This document shows, piece by piece, positions 1 to 6,147 of a DNA stretch of 6,755 nt. The stretch's first letter is position 1, and each line of letters opens with the position of its first letter. The notes below the pieces were generated by a model. That model did no database searches, was not told the origin of the DNA, and saw only the letters and a program-made list of their open reading frames with translations. This DNA is from Clostridia bacterium (lineage in GTDB: Bacteria; Bacillota; Clostridia; Oscillospirales; Acutalibacteraceae), in assembly GCA_017519685.1 (NCBI GenBank), contig JAFWRV010000169.1:1-6755 (forward strand), in the 5' to 3' direction. The translations under genes were made by a program, and so were the position numbers.

Positions 1-120
1 AATGGCCATGGCGCGGAACTCTTCGCTGGTCGGCGGCATGCTGTTCTTGATGGCATTCCCTTCCTGGAAGATACCCCGGGCCAGCAGCCAGCGGGAGATG
101 TAGTTCTTGCTCCGGCCGCC
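1..120 (-). other. Foreign-looking coding fragment replacing the 3' part of the beta-subunit gene
   Basis: Read on the minus strand in the frame whose codons begin at 120, 117 and so on, this stretch gives 40 uninterrupted codons with a protein-like composition. They start [11 protein letters not shown], continue through [15 protein letters not shown] and end [12 protein letters not shown] at the window edge. By my count 35 of the 40 codons end in G or C, against roughly half in the adjacent beta-subunit codons. The frame differs from that of the beta subunit and the peptide has no resemblance to the expected 2-oxoacid oxidoreductase sequence. I do not recognise the family. It could be part of a mobile-element gene or of another genomic locus joined by misassembly. 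It has no visible start of its own and runs off the left edge. Confidence 0.5.
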
Positions 121-422
121 ATACCTATTGACGCAAGGTCTCCGTCGCCCTGATAAGTGAAGATGATGTTATCGGGAAGAGATCTCTTGAGACCTGTCGC
201 GACCGCGGGGGCTCTGCCGTGGGCGGCTTCAACCATATCGCACGCGAAATAGTCATAAGCCATAACCGCGCATCCGACCGGAGCGACGCCGATTGCTCTG
301 CCTTCAACGCCCAGATCGTCAATCGCCTGAGCGACAAGGCGGTGAATTATACCGTGAGTACAGCCGGGGCAATAATGGAGCGGTGTATCGGTAAGACTTT
401 TCGGTTTTTCAAAAACTACCAT
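1..422 (-). CDS. 2-oxoacid:ferredoxin oxidoreductase beta subunit (TPP-binding), disrupted after about residue 101
   Basis: This is the TPP-binding catalytic half of a branched-chain 2-oxoacid (VOR/KOR-type) ferredoxin oxidoreductase, which interconverts a 2-oxoacid plus CoA with acyl-CoA, CO2 and reduced ferredoxin. The ATG at 422-420 overlaps the alpha-subunit stop as TAATG, a translational-coupling arrangement. The N-terminus begins [10 protein letters not shown]. It contains HYCPGCTHG (Cys18, Cys21), APVGCAV (Cys51), [11 protein letters not shown] (residues 67-77) and the TPP/Mg motif QGDGD (91-95), all typical of the family. After DLASIGM (codon 101, base 120) homology stops. The expected HAANRGEN-like and NNxxYGMTGGQ segments are absent. 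The original frame stays open to base 1, but that part reads as nonsense ([11 protein letters not shown] onward) and another frame looks coding. Only 120-422 is therefore supported as beta subunit. As it stands the product lacks the second TPP motif and would not be active. Confidence 0.85.
   Translation of the reverse strand, partial: MVVFEKPKSLTDTPLHYCPGCTHGIIHRLVAQAIDDLGVEGRAIGVAPVGCAVMAYDYFACDMVEAAHGRAPAVATGLKRSLPDNIIFTYQGDGDLASIGMAAGARTTSPAGCWPGVSSRKGMPSRTACRRPAKSSAPWP
112..126. other. Sequence junction inside the beta-subunit gene
   Basis: On the minus strand, family-typical beta-subunit sequence ends at about base 120 and unrelated GC-rich coding-like sequence starts, with the frame shifted by one. 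No inverted repeat or target duplication can be judged, because only one side of the junction lies in the window. The exact base is uncertain within this interval. Confidence 0.5.
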
Positions 423-1486
423 TATTTATTACCTCCTGCCGCTTTTTTAATGGATTCAAGCACTTCGTCGGGTGAAGGAATCATGCCGCCGACTCTGCAG
501 CAGAGCTCAACGGGCTTCCTGCACGCTGTGGCAAGTCTGATATCCTCAATCATCTGACCCATTGAAAGCTCAACGCTGATAAAGGTGCTGACCCTGTCCG
601 CCGCCTCGGCAAACGCCTTCTTCGGGAACGGCCAGATTGTTATGGGTCTTATCATGCCGACTTTGATGCCCTGCTTTCTTGCCTCAACAACCGCGTTTCT
701 CGAAACACGGGCGGCAATTCCGAAAGCGGCAACGCAGATTTCGGCATCGTCCATCATGAAGGACTCATAACGGACTTCGTTTTCTTCAACGAGTTTATAT
801 CTTTCATATCTCTCGATATTTGTCTTCTCGAGTTTTTCGGGAACAAGATAAAGAGAATTGACAATATTGTGCTCTCTCTTCATCTGAGTTCCTGTTACCG
901 CCCAGGGCTTGTCAATAAGCTTGGGAGCGGTTTCGGGAAGTTCAACGGGCTCCATCATCTGACCCATTGTACCGTCGGCGAGAAGCATCGCCGGCATACG
1001 GTATTTATCGGCAAGTTCAAACGCGAGGCCGGTAAGGTCTGCCATTTCCTGAACGGAAGCCGGGGTAAGAACGATAAGGTGATAGTCGCCGTGTCCGCCG
1101 CCCTTGACTGCTTGGAAATAATCCGACTGTGAGGGCTGGATGCCGCCGAGACCGGGGCCGCCTCTCTGGACATTGACGATGAGCGCGGGAAGATCCGCAC
1201 CCGCTATGTAGGAGATTCCCTCCTGTTTGAGCGATACTCCGGGGCTTGACGATGAGGTCATAACCCTCTTTCCGGTGGAAGCTACGCCGTAAACCATATT
1301 GATTGCCGCGATTTCGCTCTCCGCCTGAAGGAATACGCCGCCCTCGATTTTAGGCATTCTCTTTGCCATATATGCCGCAAGCTCGGTTTGCGGAGTGATG
1401 GGGTAACCGAAGTAATGAAGACAGCCGGCTCTGATGGCGGCCTCGGCGATTGCCTCGTTACCCTTCATTAATACTTTTTCTGCCAC
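422..1486 (-). CDS. vorB: 2-oxoacid:ferredoxin oxidoreductase alpha subunit, VorB-like
   Basis: This is the alpha subunit of a multi-subunit VOR/KOR-type oxidoreductase acting with the beta subunit downstream and the ferredoxin subunit upstream. Using the GTG at 1486 gives 354 residues starting [12 protein letters not shown]. Family landmarks are GYPITPQTE (27-35), [10 protein letters not shown] (54-63), the [14 protein letters not shown] segment (77-90) and VQRGGPG (106-112), which together form the domain I / CoA-side architecture of these enzymes. A domain II-type C-terminal half follows (around 230-354). The start at 1486 is preferred because GAGGTG lies 6 bases upstream and the product begins like other VorB proteins. 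The GTG at 1495 (three codons earlier) is inside that ribosome binding site. The stop overlaps the beta start by one base. Substrate preference (branched-chain versus 2-oxoglutarate or indolepyruvate) is inferred from the neighbouring transaminase and acyl-CoA synthetase. Confidence 0.93.
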   Translation of the reverse strand: MAEKVLMKGNEAIAEAAIRAGCLHYFGYPITPQTELAAYMAKRMPKIEGGVFLQAESEIAAINMVYGVASTGKRVMTSSSSPGVSLKQEGISYIAGADLPALIVNVQRGGPGLGGIQPSQSDYFQAVKGGGHGDYHLIVLTPASVQEMADLTGLAFELADKYRMPAMLLADGTMGQMMEPVELPETAPKLIDKPWAVTGTQMKREHNIVNSLYLVPEKLEKTNIERYERYKLVEENEVRYESFMMDDAEICVAAFGIAARVSRNAVVEARKQGIKVGMIRPITIWPFPKKAFAEAADRVSTFISVELSMGQMIEDIRLATACRKPVELCCRVGGMIPSPDEVLESIKKAAGGNK

Positions 1487-1492
1487 TTTCAG

Positions 1493-1498
1493 CACCTC
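1493..1498 (-). promoter_or_regulatory. Ribosome binding site of the alpha-subunit gene
   Basis: GAGGTG on the minus strand lies 6 bases before the GTG at 1486-1484 and overlaps the TGA stop of the ferredoxin gene (1499-1497). It decides the start: the alternative GTG at 1495 is part of this motif and has no good upstream site of its own. Confidence 0.7.
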
Positions 1499-1703
1499 AC
1501 TTTTCTACGGTAATGACACAGTCGGGGCACATTGTCGCGCAGAAAGCGCAGGCAATACACTTGGACTGGTCTGTCATTTCAGCGGGAGAATGTCCTTTTT
1601 TGTTGATTTTGTCCTTTGCTATGACAAGAATCTGCTTCGGACACGCTGAAACGCAAAGTCCGCAGCCCTTGCATAAATCGGTTGCAAAGGTAACTTTAGC
1701 CAT
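1497..1703 (-). CDS. 2x[4Fe-4S] ferredoxin-type subunit of the 2-oxoacid oxidoreductase
   Basis: This 68-residue bacterial-type ferredoxin is the delta-subunit equivalent (VorD/KorD). It passes electrons between the oxidoreductase core and free ferredoxin. Two cluster motifs are clear: CKGCGLCVSACP (Cys11, 14, 17, 21) and CIACAFCATMCP (Cys49, 52, 55, 59), with an extra Cys62. The long loop between them (about residues 30-45) is usual for delta subunits of this enzyme class. The upstream motif AAAGGA (1718-1713) sits about 9 bases before the ATG. The gene starts 14 bp after the ATPase stop, and its own stop is embedded in the ribosome binding site of the alpha subunit. That ordering (ferredoxin, alpha, beta) supports a subunit rather than a stand-alone ferredoxin. 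Confidence 0.93.
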   Translation of the reverse strand: MAKVTFATDLCKGCGLCVSACPKQILVIAKDKINKKGHSPAEMTDQSKCIACAFCATMCPDCVITVEK

Positions 1704-1717
1704 AGATACTCATCCTT

Positions 1718-2380
1718 TCACAGATAATACTTTGCCTGCAGTTTAAGCGGGAAAATGTTTTCGCCGCTTACTTCGCCGGCCAAAGAGTCCTTTACGCAGG
1801 TCATATATACCGGAAGGCCGGTAAGCGATGAGAGTTCATCGGCGAGAGAATAAGTTTTCTCAACATCCGCCGCCGTTGTTTCCTCTCCCAGATTGGAGTT
1901 ATTCACTATTCCGGTGAACGGCACCCTGCCCGCGGTTTCGATTTCCCGCATAACCTCAAGCGCCTGCTCCGCTGTACGGGTAAGCGGGCGGTAAAAATTC
2001 GCGACAAAGAAATTGTTATAGTTGTTTTCCTCAAGAATAAACGGCGTGAAACGGCCGAGCGCATAAGCGCCTCTGTCATCACCGCCTATGTCGAGGACAG
2101 CGCATTTGTCTTTGAATTCAAACAAGCCGTAAAGCTCCTGGGGAAGCGCGGGTAAATCGACGTTGGAATTGGCGAAACGGGGGCTTATCAGCCGCACGCC
2201 CGCTCCGGTCAGTTCCTTTTCGCTGTCTTTCGTGCGGAAATACGGATTGACTATGTCCATATCCGCTATTTCAACCTCTTCGCCCTGCTTTTTCAGGTAA
2301 AGAGCGTAATTGACCGCGATATTTGTTTTTCCGCTGCCGTAATGGCCGCAGAAAAGAGTTATTCTTTTATGCTTCAGCAT
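1718..2380 (-). CDS. P-loop ATPase of unknown function (MinD/ParA-like fold) in the oxidoreductase operon
   Basis: A 220-residue soluble nucleotide-binding protein with Walker A GHYGSGKT (12-19) right at the N-terminus. It also has an ADMDIVNPYFRTKD segment (39-52) resembling the switch I region of SIMIBI-class ATPases, a Walker B-like strand CAVLDIGGDD (93-102), and VNNSN (159-163) after a hydrophobic strand. It lacks the extra signature lysine of the classical MinD/ParA motif (KGGxGKT), so it is not a standard partition ATPase. No cysteine motif for iron-sulfur carriage (as in ApbC/Mrp) is visible. From memory, similar ATPases recur beside 2-oxoacid:ferredoxin oxidoreductase genes in Clostridia, so a maturation, cofactor-insertion or regulatory role is plausible but unproven. 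The start is fixed by an in-frame TAA two codons upstream. The ATG overlaps the transaminase end by 7 bp, and the only purine-rich site (AAGG) almost touches the start, suggesting translational coupling. Confidence 0.85.
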   Translation of the reverse strand: MLKHKRITLFCGHYGSGKTNIAVNYALYLKKQGEEVEIADMDIVNPYFRTKDSEKELTGAGVRLISPRFANSNVDLPALPQELYGLFEFKDKCAVLDIGGDDRGAYALGRFTPFILEENNYNNFFVANFYRPLTRTAEQALEVMREIETAGRVPFTGIVNNSNLGEETTAADVEKTYSLADELSSLTGLPVYMTCVKDSLAGEVSGENIFPLKLQAKYYL

Positions 2381-3441
2381 ACCTTATGGCACCAGCCGTG
2401 AGTATCTTCAATCTTGCCCCACTGAATGCCGGTAAGCTCATCATAGAGCGCCTGTGTGACTTCGCCTATGACACCGTTGTTGACAACGAATTCCTCGCCC
2501 TTGTAGCTGAGCCAGCCGATGGGAGAAACAACTGCCGCCGTGCCTGTGCCCCACGCTTCCTCAAGAGTGCCGTTCTTGGCTGCCTCGTGAAGCTCGTCGA
2601 TGGAGATAAGACGCTCGGATACTTTGTATCCTTTTTCTTTGAGAAGTTCAACACAGCTCTTCCTTGTGATGCCGGGAAGAACGGAGCCGGTGAGCTCGGG
2701 AGTAACGATTTCGCCGTTAATCTTGAACATAACGTTCATTGAGCCGACTTCTTCGATATACTTTCTGTGAACGCCGTCAAGCCAGAGAACCTGGGTGAAG
2801 CCCTTCTTCTCGGCTTTTTCGCCCGCGCGAAGGGACGCAGCGTAGTTGCCGCCGCACTTTGCGTAACCTGTGCCGCCCTTGACCGCTCTGACGTCTTCGG
2901 ATTCAATGGCGATTTTAACGGGGTTGATACCCTCGGCATAGTATGCGCCGACGGGTGAGCAGATAACAACATAAGTTGCTTCCTTAACGGCGTGAACGCC
3001 GAGGTGGGGCTCATTGCCGTACATAAACGGTCTGATATAGAGCGAAGTGCCTTCGGAATGGGGAATCCAGTCCTTCTCAAGCTCAACGAGTGTGTCGAGA
3101 ATCTGCATCGCGTCGTCCTCGGGAATCTCGGGGAGGCAGAGACGCTCGGCGCTGTTATTGAGTCTTCTGATGTTTTCAATCGGTCTGAACATACGGATTT
3201 CGCCGTTTGCCGCTCTGTACGCCTTGAGACCTTCAAAAATCTCCGTGCCGTAATGAAGTACGGTTGAAGCGGGATGGATTGAAAGGGGGCCGAAGGGGAT
3301 GATTCTGGCATCATGCCAGCCCTGACCTGCGGAATAGTCCATCATGAACATGTGGTCGGTGAAAATACGTCCGAAACCAAGTGCCGATTCGTCTGCGGGT
3401 TTTGCTTTGGGTGATGTTGTTTTCGTGATTTTGATTTCCAT
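2374..3441 (-). CDS. ilvE: Branched-chain amino acid aminotransferase (PLP fold type IV)
   Basis: This enzyme catalyses reversible amino transfer between glutamate and the branched 2-oxoacids of valine, leucine and isoleucine. Its 355 residues match the larger type II BCAT group (Bacillus IlvK / eukaryotic-like) rather than the ~310-residue E. coli type. Motifs are HYGTEIFEGLKAYR (63-76), the PLP lysine Lys195 in YAKCGGNYAAS, the LWLDGVHRKYIEEVGSMN block (219-236) with the PLP-region Glu, and GTGTAAVVSPIG (298-309), which holds the cofactor phosphate. AAAGGAA (3457-3451) lies 9 bases before the ATG. It starts 24 bp after the fusion synthetase and overlaps the ATPase start by 7 bp, so it belongs to the T-box-controlled transcript. 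In context it would interconvert 2-oxoisovalerate, the substrate or product of the downstream oxidoreductase, with valine. Confidence 0.95.
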   Translation of the reverse strand: MEIKITKTTSPKAKPADESALGFGRIFTDHMFMMDYSAGQGWHDARIIPFGPLSIHPASTVLHYGTEIFEGLKAYRAANGEIRMFRPIENIRRLNNSAERLCLPEIPEDDAMQILDTLVELEKDWIPHSEGTSLYIRPFMYGNEPHLGVHAVKEATYVVICSPVGAYYAEGINPVKIAIESEDVRAVKGGTGYAKCGGNYAASLRAGEKAEKKGFTQVLWLDGVHRKYIEEVGSMNVMFKINGEIVTPELTGSVLPGITRKSCVELLKEKGYKVSERLISIDELHEAAKNGTLEEAWGTGTAAVVSPIGWLSYKGEEFVVNNGVIGEVTQALYDELTGIQWGKIEDTHGWCHKVC

Positions 3442-3465
3442 AGTATATTCTTCCTTTCAACGTTA

Positions 3466-5754
3466 TTATAATTTATTTCTCTGGATCTTGCCGCTGACCG
3501 TTTTCGGAAGCTCGTCACGGAAGACGACAAGTCTCGGATATTTGTAAGGAGCGGTATGCTCTTTTACGTAATTCTGGATTTCCTTCTTGAGCTCTTCGGT
3601 CGGCTCCGTGCCTTTGACAAGCACTATGCTCGCCTTGACAATCTGACCTCTGACCTCGTCGGGAGCGGCGGAAACTCCGCATTCAAGAACATACGGAAGC
3701 TCCATGATAACGCTTTCAATCTCGAAGGGACCGATGCGGTAGCCGGAGGATTTGATAACGTCATCAACTCTGCCGACATACCAGTAAAATCCGTCTTCAT
3801 CCATCCAGGCGGTATCGCCGGTGTGATACCAGCCGTCGTGCCAGGTTTCATTCGTCTTGTCCTCGGCGTTGTAGTAGCAAACCGCGACGCCGTAGGGAAT
3901 GCCGTTGCTTATGTCTATACAGATTTCACCGACCTCGCCGACCGGAACGGGTTTTCCGTCGGGGTCAAGCAGCTTGACATTGTAGGTCGGAACGGGTTTT
4001 CCCATCGAGCCGATTTTGTGGTCGGCACCTCTGAGATTGCCGATAATCAGCGCGGTTTCGGTCTGACCGAAGCCCTCTAAAATCTGAAGCCCGGTAAGTT
4101 TTTCAAACTGACGGTAAACCTCGGGATTGAGCGCCTCGCCCGCTGTTGTCATGTGCTGTACGGAGGATAAATCATACTTCGAAATATCCTGGCGTATCAG
4201 CATTCTGAGTATGGTCGGAGGAGCGCAGAAGGTGGTGATGTTGTATTCCTTGAACATCGGAAGCACGTCTTCAGCGTGAAATCTGTCAAAGTCATAGACA
4301 AACAGCGCGGTCTCGCACATCCACTGTCCGTAAAGCTTGCCCCACGCCGCCTTTGCCCATCCGGTGTCGGAAATGGTGAAATGCAGTCCGTCGGGGTCAA
4401 CATCGTGCCAGTATTTCGCGGTGTGGAACTGACCGAGCGGATATTTATAGGTATGAGTCGCTATCTTGGGATAACCGGATGTGCCCGAGGTGAAATACAT
4501 CAGCATATAATCGTCGCCGCAGGGCGCGTCGTCCGGTCTCGGATAGTGACTGCTGTAAAGAACATATTCTTCGTTGAAATTGCGCCAGCCCTCTCTCTCA
4601 CCGTTGACGATGAGCTTGTTTGCCATGCCGTCATAGGACTTGAGCGCCTCGTCAACATTCGCCGCGACATCTCCGTCGGCGGTGCAGATTATCGAGGTGA
4701 TGCCCGCCGCTTTGAATCTGTATTCAAAGTCGTGAACAAGAAGCTGATTGGTCGCGGGGATGCCGATCGCGCCGAGCTTGTGAAGCCCGAGAATCGCGAA
4801 CCAGAACTGGTAATGCCTTTTAAGAACGAGCATTACGCGGTCGCCCTTTTTGATACCGAGGGATTTGAAATAGTTTGCGCAGCGGCTTGAGTTCTGCTTG
4901 ATTTCCTTCCAGGTGAATCTTGTGGAAACCTTGTCGTTGGAAACATAAATCATCGCAGTCTTGCCGGGGTCTTTATCCGCTATTTCATCTATAATATCAA
5001 AGGCGTAATTGAATTTTTCCTCGTTTTTGAACCTGATTGAAACCGGAGTCCTGTTTTCGTCCTCGACGGTTTCGATGTAACGCTTGTAAATTCTGTCCTT
5101 CGTGTCGTGCTTGTGGCCGATTTCGGGACCTGCCACCTTCTTCGCCGGAACGAGCTCGGGAATCGGCTCGCCCGAGGGGTTCATTACTATGGCGTAAAAG
5201 CTGCAGTCTTCGCCGCCTACGGCTATCATGCCGTGAGGCGTATCGGAGTTATAGTAGATACTGTCGCCGGGCCCGAGCGTTTCACGGTGCTCGCCGACCT
5301 GAACAAGAAGGTTTCCCGCGATTACGATGTCGAGCTCCTGACCGTCGTGGCTTGTCAGCTCGATATCCTTTACCTGCGCTTCGGGATTGTATTTGCTCAC
5401 CACGTAAAGCGGCTCGGAAATCCTGTTCTTGAACGCGTAAGCCATATTATAATAGGTCATTCCGTGAGCGTCGGCAATCTCGGGAGCGTTGCCCTTACGG
5501 GTAACGAAATAGGAATTAAGAGTCGGCGAATGACCTTCGATAATATCGGTCACGTCAACCGCCAGAGCGAGAGCGCATCTGTAAATAAACGCGAAATTCA
5601 GATCGCTCTGACCGCTTTCGCAGGCAGTGTATTCCTGCACGGTCACGCCTGTGCTCTTTGCCATCTGTTCAGGTGAAATTCCCTCGATTTCACGCAGTTC
5701 CCTGATACGGGAGGCCATTTCTTTGATTTTAAAATCAAGACCGGATATTTCCAT
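3466..5754 (-). CDS. XRE helix-turn-helix / cupin / AMP-forming acyl-CoA synthetase fusion protein
   Basis: A 762-residue three-part protein. Residues ~10-73 are an XRE-type DNA-binding domain (SRIRELREIEGISPEQMA, then TVQEYTACESG as the recognition region). Residues ~115-192 are a small cupin barrel with HDGQELDIVIAG (136-147) and the second cupin motif LGPGDSIYYNSDTPHG (160-175). The pair is laid out like PuuR-type XRE-cupin regulators of ~185 residues. Residues ~235-762 are a complete ANL synthetase: P-loop FTSGTSGYPK (421-430), SDTGWAKAAWGKLYGQ (462-477), FGQTET (562-567), YHTGDTAW (643-650), the hinge GRVDDVIKSSGYR (661-673) and catalytic Lys756 in PKTVSGKIQ. The synthetase half resembles medium/branched short-chain acyl-CoA ligases, so isobutyrate, 2-methylbutyrate or isovalerate are the inferred substrates. 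AAGGAG sits 7 bases before the ATG and the reading frame is continuous, so the fusion is not a frame artefact. Whether the regulator part binds DNA, or senses acyl-CoA or free acid, is unknown. Confidence 0.93.
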   Translation of the reverse strand: MEISGLDFKIKEMASRIRELREIEGISPEQMAKSTGVTVQEYTACESGQSDLNFAFIYRCALALAVDVTDIIEGHSPTLNSYFVTRKGNAPEIADAHGMTYYNMAYAFKNRISEPLYVVSKYNPEAQVKDIELTSHDGQELDIVIAGNLLVQVGEHRETLGPGDSIYYNSDTPHGMIAVGGEDCSFYAIVMNPSGEPIPELVPAKKVAGPEIGHKHDTKDRIYKRYIETVEDENRTPVSIRFKNEEKFNYAFDIIDEIADKDPGKTAMIYVSNDKVSTRFTWKEIKQNSSRCANYFKSLGIKKGDRVMLVLKRHYQFWFAILGLHKLGAIGIPATNQLLVHDFEYRFKAAGITSIICTADGDVAANVDEALKSYDGMANKLIVNGEREGWRNFNEEYVLYSSHYPRPDDAPCGDDYMLMYFTSGTSGYPKIATHTYKYPLGQFHTAKYWHDVDPDGLHFTISDTGWAKAAWGKLYGQWMCETALFVYDFDRFHAEDVLPMFKEYNITTFCAPPTILRMLIRQDISKYDLSSVQHMTTAGEALNPEVYRQFEKLTGLQILEGFGQTETALIIGNLRGADHKIGSMGKPVPTYNVKLLDPDGKPVPVGEVGEICIDISNGIPYGVAVCYYNAEDKTNETWHDGWYHTGDTAWMDEDGFYWYVGRVDDVIKSSGYRIGPFEIESVIMELPYVLECGVSAAPDEVRGQIVKASIVLVKGTEPTEELKKEIQNYVKEHTAPYKYPRLVVFRDELPKTVSGKIQRNKL

Positions 5755-5761
5755 AAGAAAA

Positions 5762-5767
5762 CTCCTT
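5762..5767 (-). promoter_or_regulatory. Ribosome binding site of the fusion synthetase
   Basis: AAGGAG on the minus strand, 7 bases from the ATG at 5754-5752, fixes translation at the helix-turn-helix N-terminus rather than at an internal site before the synthetase domain. It lies just beyond the T-box terminator poly-U, so it is transcribed only on readthrough. Confidence 0.85.
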
Positions 5768-5780
5768 TTTCCGGGGCTGC

Positions 5781-5821
5781 AAAAAAACCCGCCCCAAAGC
5801 TGATAATAACTTTGAGACGAG
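5781..5821 (-). terminator. T-box intrinsic terminator
   Basis: On the minus strand CTCGTCTCAAAG (5821-5810) pairs completely, counting G-U pairs, with CTTTGGGGCGGG (5799-5788) around a 10-nt loop. Seven T residues (5787-5781) follow. The left arm is shared with the antiterminator, so only one of the two structures can form. Confidence 0.92.
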
Positions 5822-5852
5822 CATAATGATTATACCCGCGGTACCACTCAAA
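5811..5852 (-). promoter_or_regulatory. T-box antiterminator helix
   Basis: TTTGAG (5852-5847) pairs with CTCAAA (5816-5811), and GCGGG (5839-5835) pairs with CTCGT (5821-5817). They flank the seven-base bulge TGGTACC, whose TGGT is the tRNA acceptor-binding site. This is the canonical antiterminator, mutually exclusive with the terminator through the shared CTCGTCTCAAA strand. Confidence 0.9.
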
Positions 5853-5954
5853 TTGTGCTTTCGCACCACTCAGGTTCTGACAAACCTTATGCTTTCACGC
5901 AGCAATACGGGGAGGTTCTACTCACACGCGCTTTCTTCCTCCCGGCTCGGAAGC

Positions 5955-5957
5955 TAC
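5955..5957 (-). promoter_or_regulatory. Specifier codon GUA (Val) of the T-box
   Basis: GTA on the minus strand is followed by G and then CTTCCGAGCC, which occupies the position of ATTCTTGAGC after the GGC specifier in Bacillus glyQS. The neighbouring readings GCU (Ala), one base displaced from the helix boundary, and UUG (Leu) fit the loop geometry less well. Confidence 0.7.
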
Positions 5958-6049
5958 AACTTTATATCCCCTTGCTGACGGCTCGCACCTTACGCCGCCT
6001 CTCTGAAAGCAGAATGATATAAGCTCTCTTCGTCAAAGCCTTTATTTCA

Positions 6050-6067
6050 ATTTATGATATAATAAAT
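6050..6067. repeat. 18-bp inverted repeat overlapping the -10 region
   Basis: On the minus strand ATTTAT (6067-6062) and ATAAAT (6055-6050) are perfect inverted arms around a 6-bp spacer, covering the -10 box and the predicted transcription start. It could be an operator, for instance for the XRE domain encoded by the first gene. AT-rich palindromes also arise by chance, so this is weak. Confidence 0.35.
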
Positions 6068-6087
6068 CAACTTTCGGTGAATGTCAA
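6059..6087 (-). promoter_or_regulatory. Sigma-A-type promoter of the T-box operon
   Basis: The -35 box TTGACA (6087-6082) is a perfect match. A 17-bp spacer and the -10 box TATTAT (6064-6059, five of six) follow. An A/T-tract-rich stretch (about 6088-6107) upstream resembles an UP element. Transcription would start near 6052, about 12 bases before stem I of the T-box, which fits a riboswitch leader exactly. Confidence 0.85.
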
Positions 6088-6099
6088 TATTAAATTTCG

Positions 6100-6122
6100 A
6101 AAAAATGCATAACGCAATATGC
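6100..6122 (-). terminator. Possible weak terminator after the upstream synthetase gene
   Basis: GCATA (6122-6118) and TATGC (6111-6107) form a 5-bp stem with a 6-nt loop, followed by A and six T residues (6105-6100). The stem is short and AT-rich, so termination may be partial and some readthrough into the T-box leader is possible. Confidence 0.4.
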
Positions 6123-6147
6123 CGTTTATTGTGAAAATATACCGAAA

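Larger units (their letters stand above)
5781..6040 (-). ncRNA. T-box riboswitch leader, specifier read as GUA (valine)
   Basis: The leader carries the diagnostic T-box GAGTGGTACCGCGGG (5849-5835). Stem I closes GGCT (6040-6037) with AGCC (5947-5944), GAAG (6031-6028) with CTTC, and TTATATC (6022-6016) with GATATAA (5968-5962). The AGAGAG (6004-5999) and GGTGCGAGCC (5989-5980) elements of the distal tRNA-elbow-binding region are present. In the specifier loop between GATATAA and CTTC, the triplet placed like GGC in Bacillus glyQS (followed by one purine, then the lower helix) is GTA at 5957-5955, i.e. valine. A GTGC-GAAA-GCAC hairpin (stem III) precedes the antiterminator. The bulge TGGT fits a tRNA with discriminator A73, as in tRNA-Val. 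Uncharged tRNA-Val would stabilise the antiterminator and allow transcription of the synthetase-transaminase-oxidoreductase genes. T-box identity is very secure; the Val assignment is strong but made by eye. Confidence 0.93.

Noticed and set aside
100..130. Single-base frameshift in the beta-subunit gene
   Set aside because: No other frame after base 120 restores beta-subunit sequence. The alternative frame encodes something unrelated, so sequence replacement is the better explanation.
2736..3314. 192-codon minus-strand open frame inside the transaminase gene
   Set aside because: It is an out-of-frame Ser/Arg-rich shadow of ilvE, whose own frame carries all family motifs.
4276..4890. Long plus-strand open frames (also 5107-5676, 2323-2742, 3556-4080) opposite the minus-strand genes
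   Set aside because: They lie antisense to clearly conserved genes, show no recognisable motifs and lack ribosome binding sites. They are shadows of GC-biased codons.
5953..5960. Alternative T-box specifiers GCU (Ala) or UUG (Leu)
   Set aside because: GCU would consume bases of the GAAG/CTTC lower helix, and UUG leaves too long a gap to that helix. GUA followed by one purine fits the known geometry and the branched-chain gene content.
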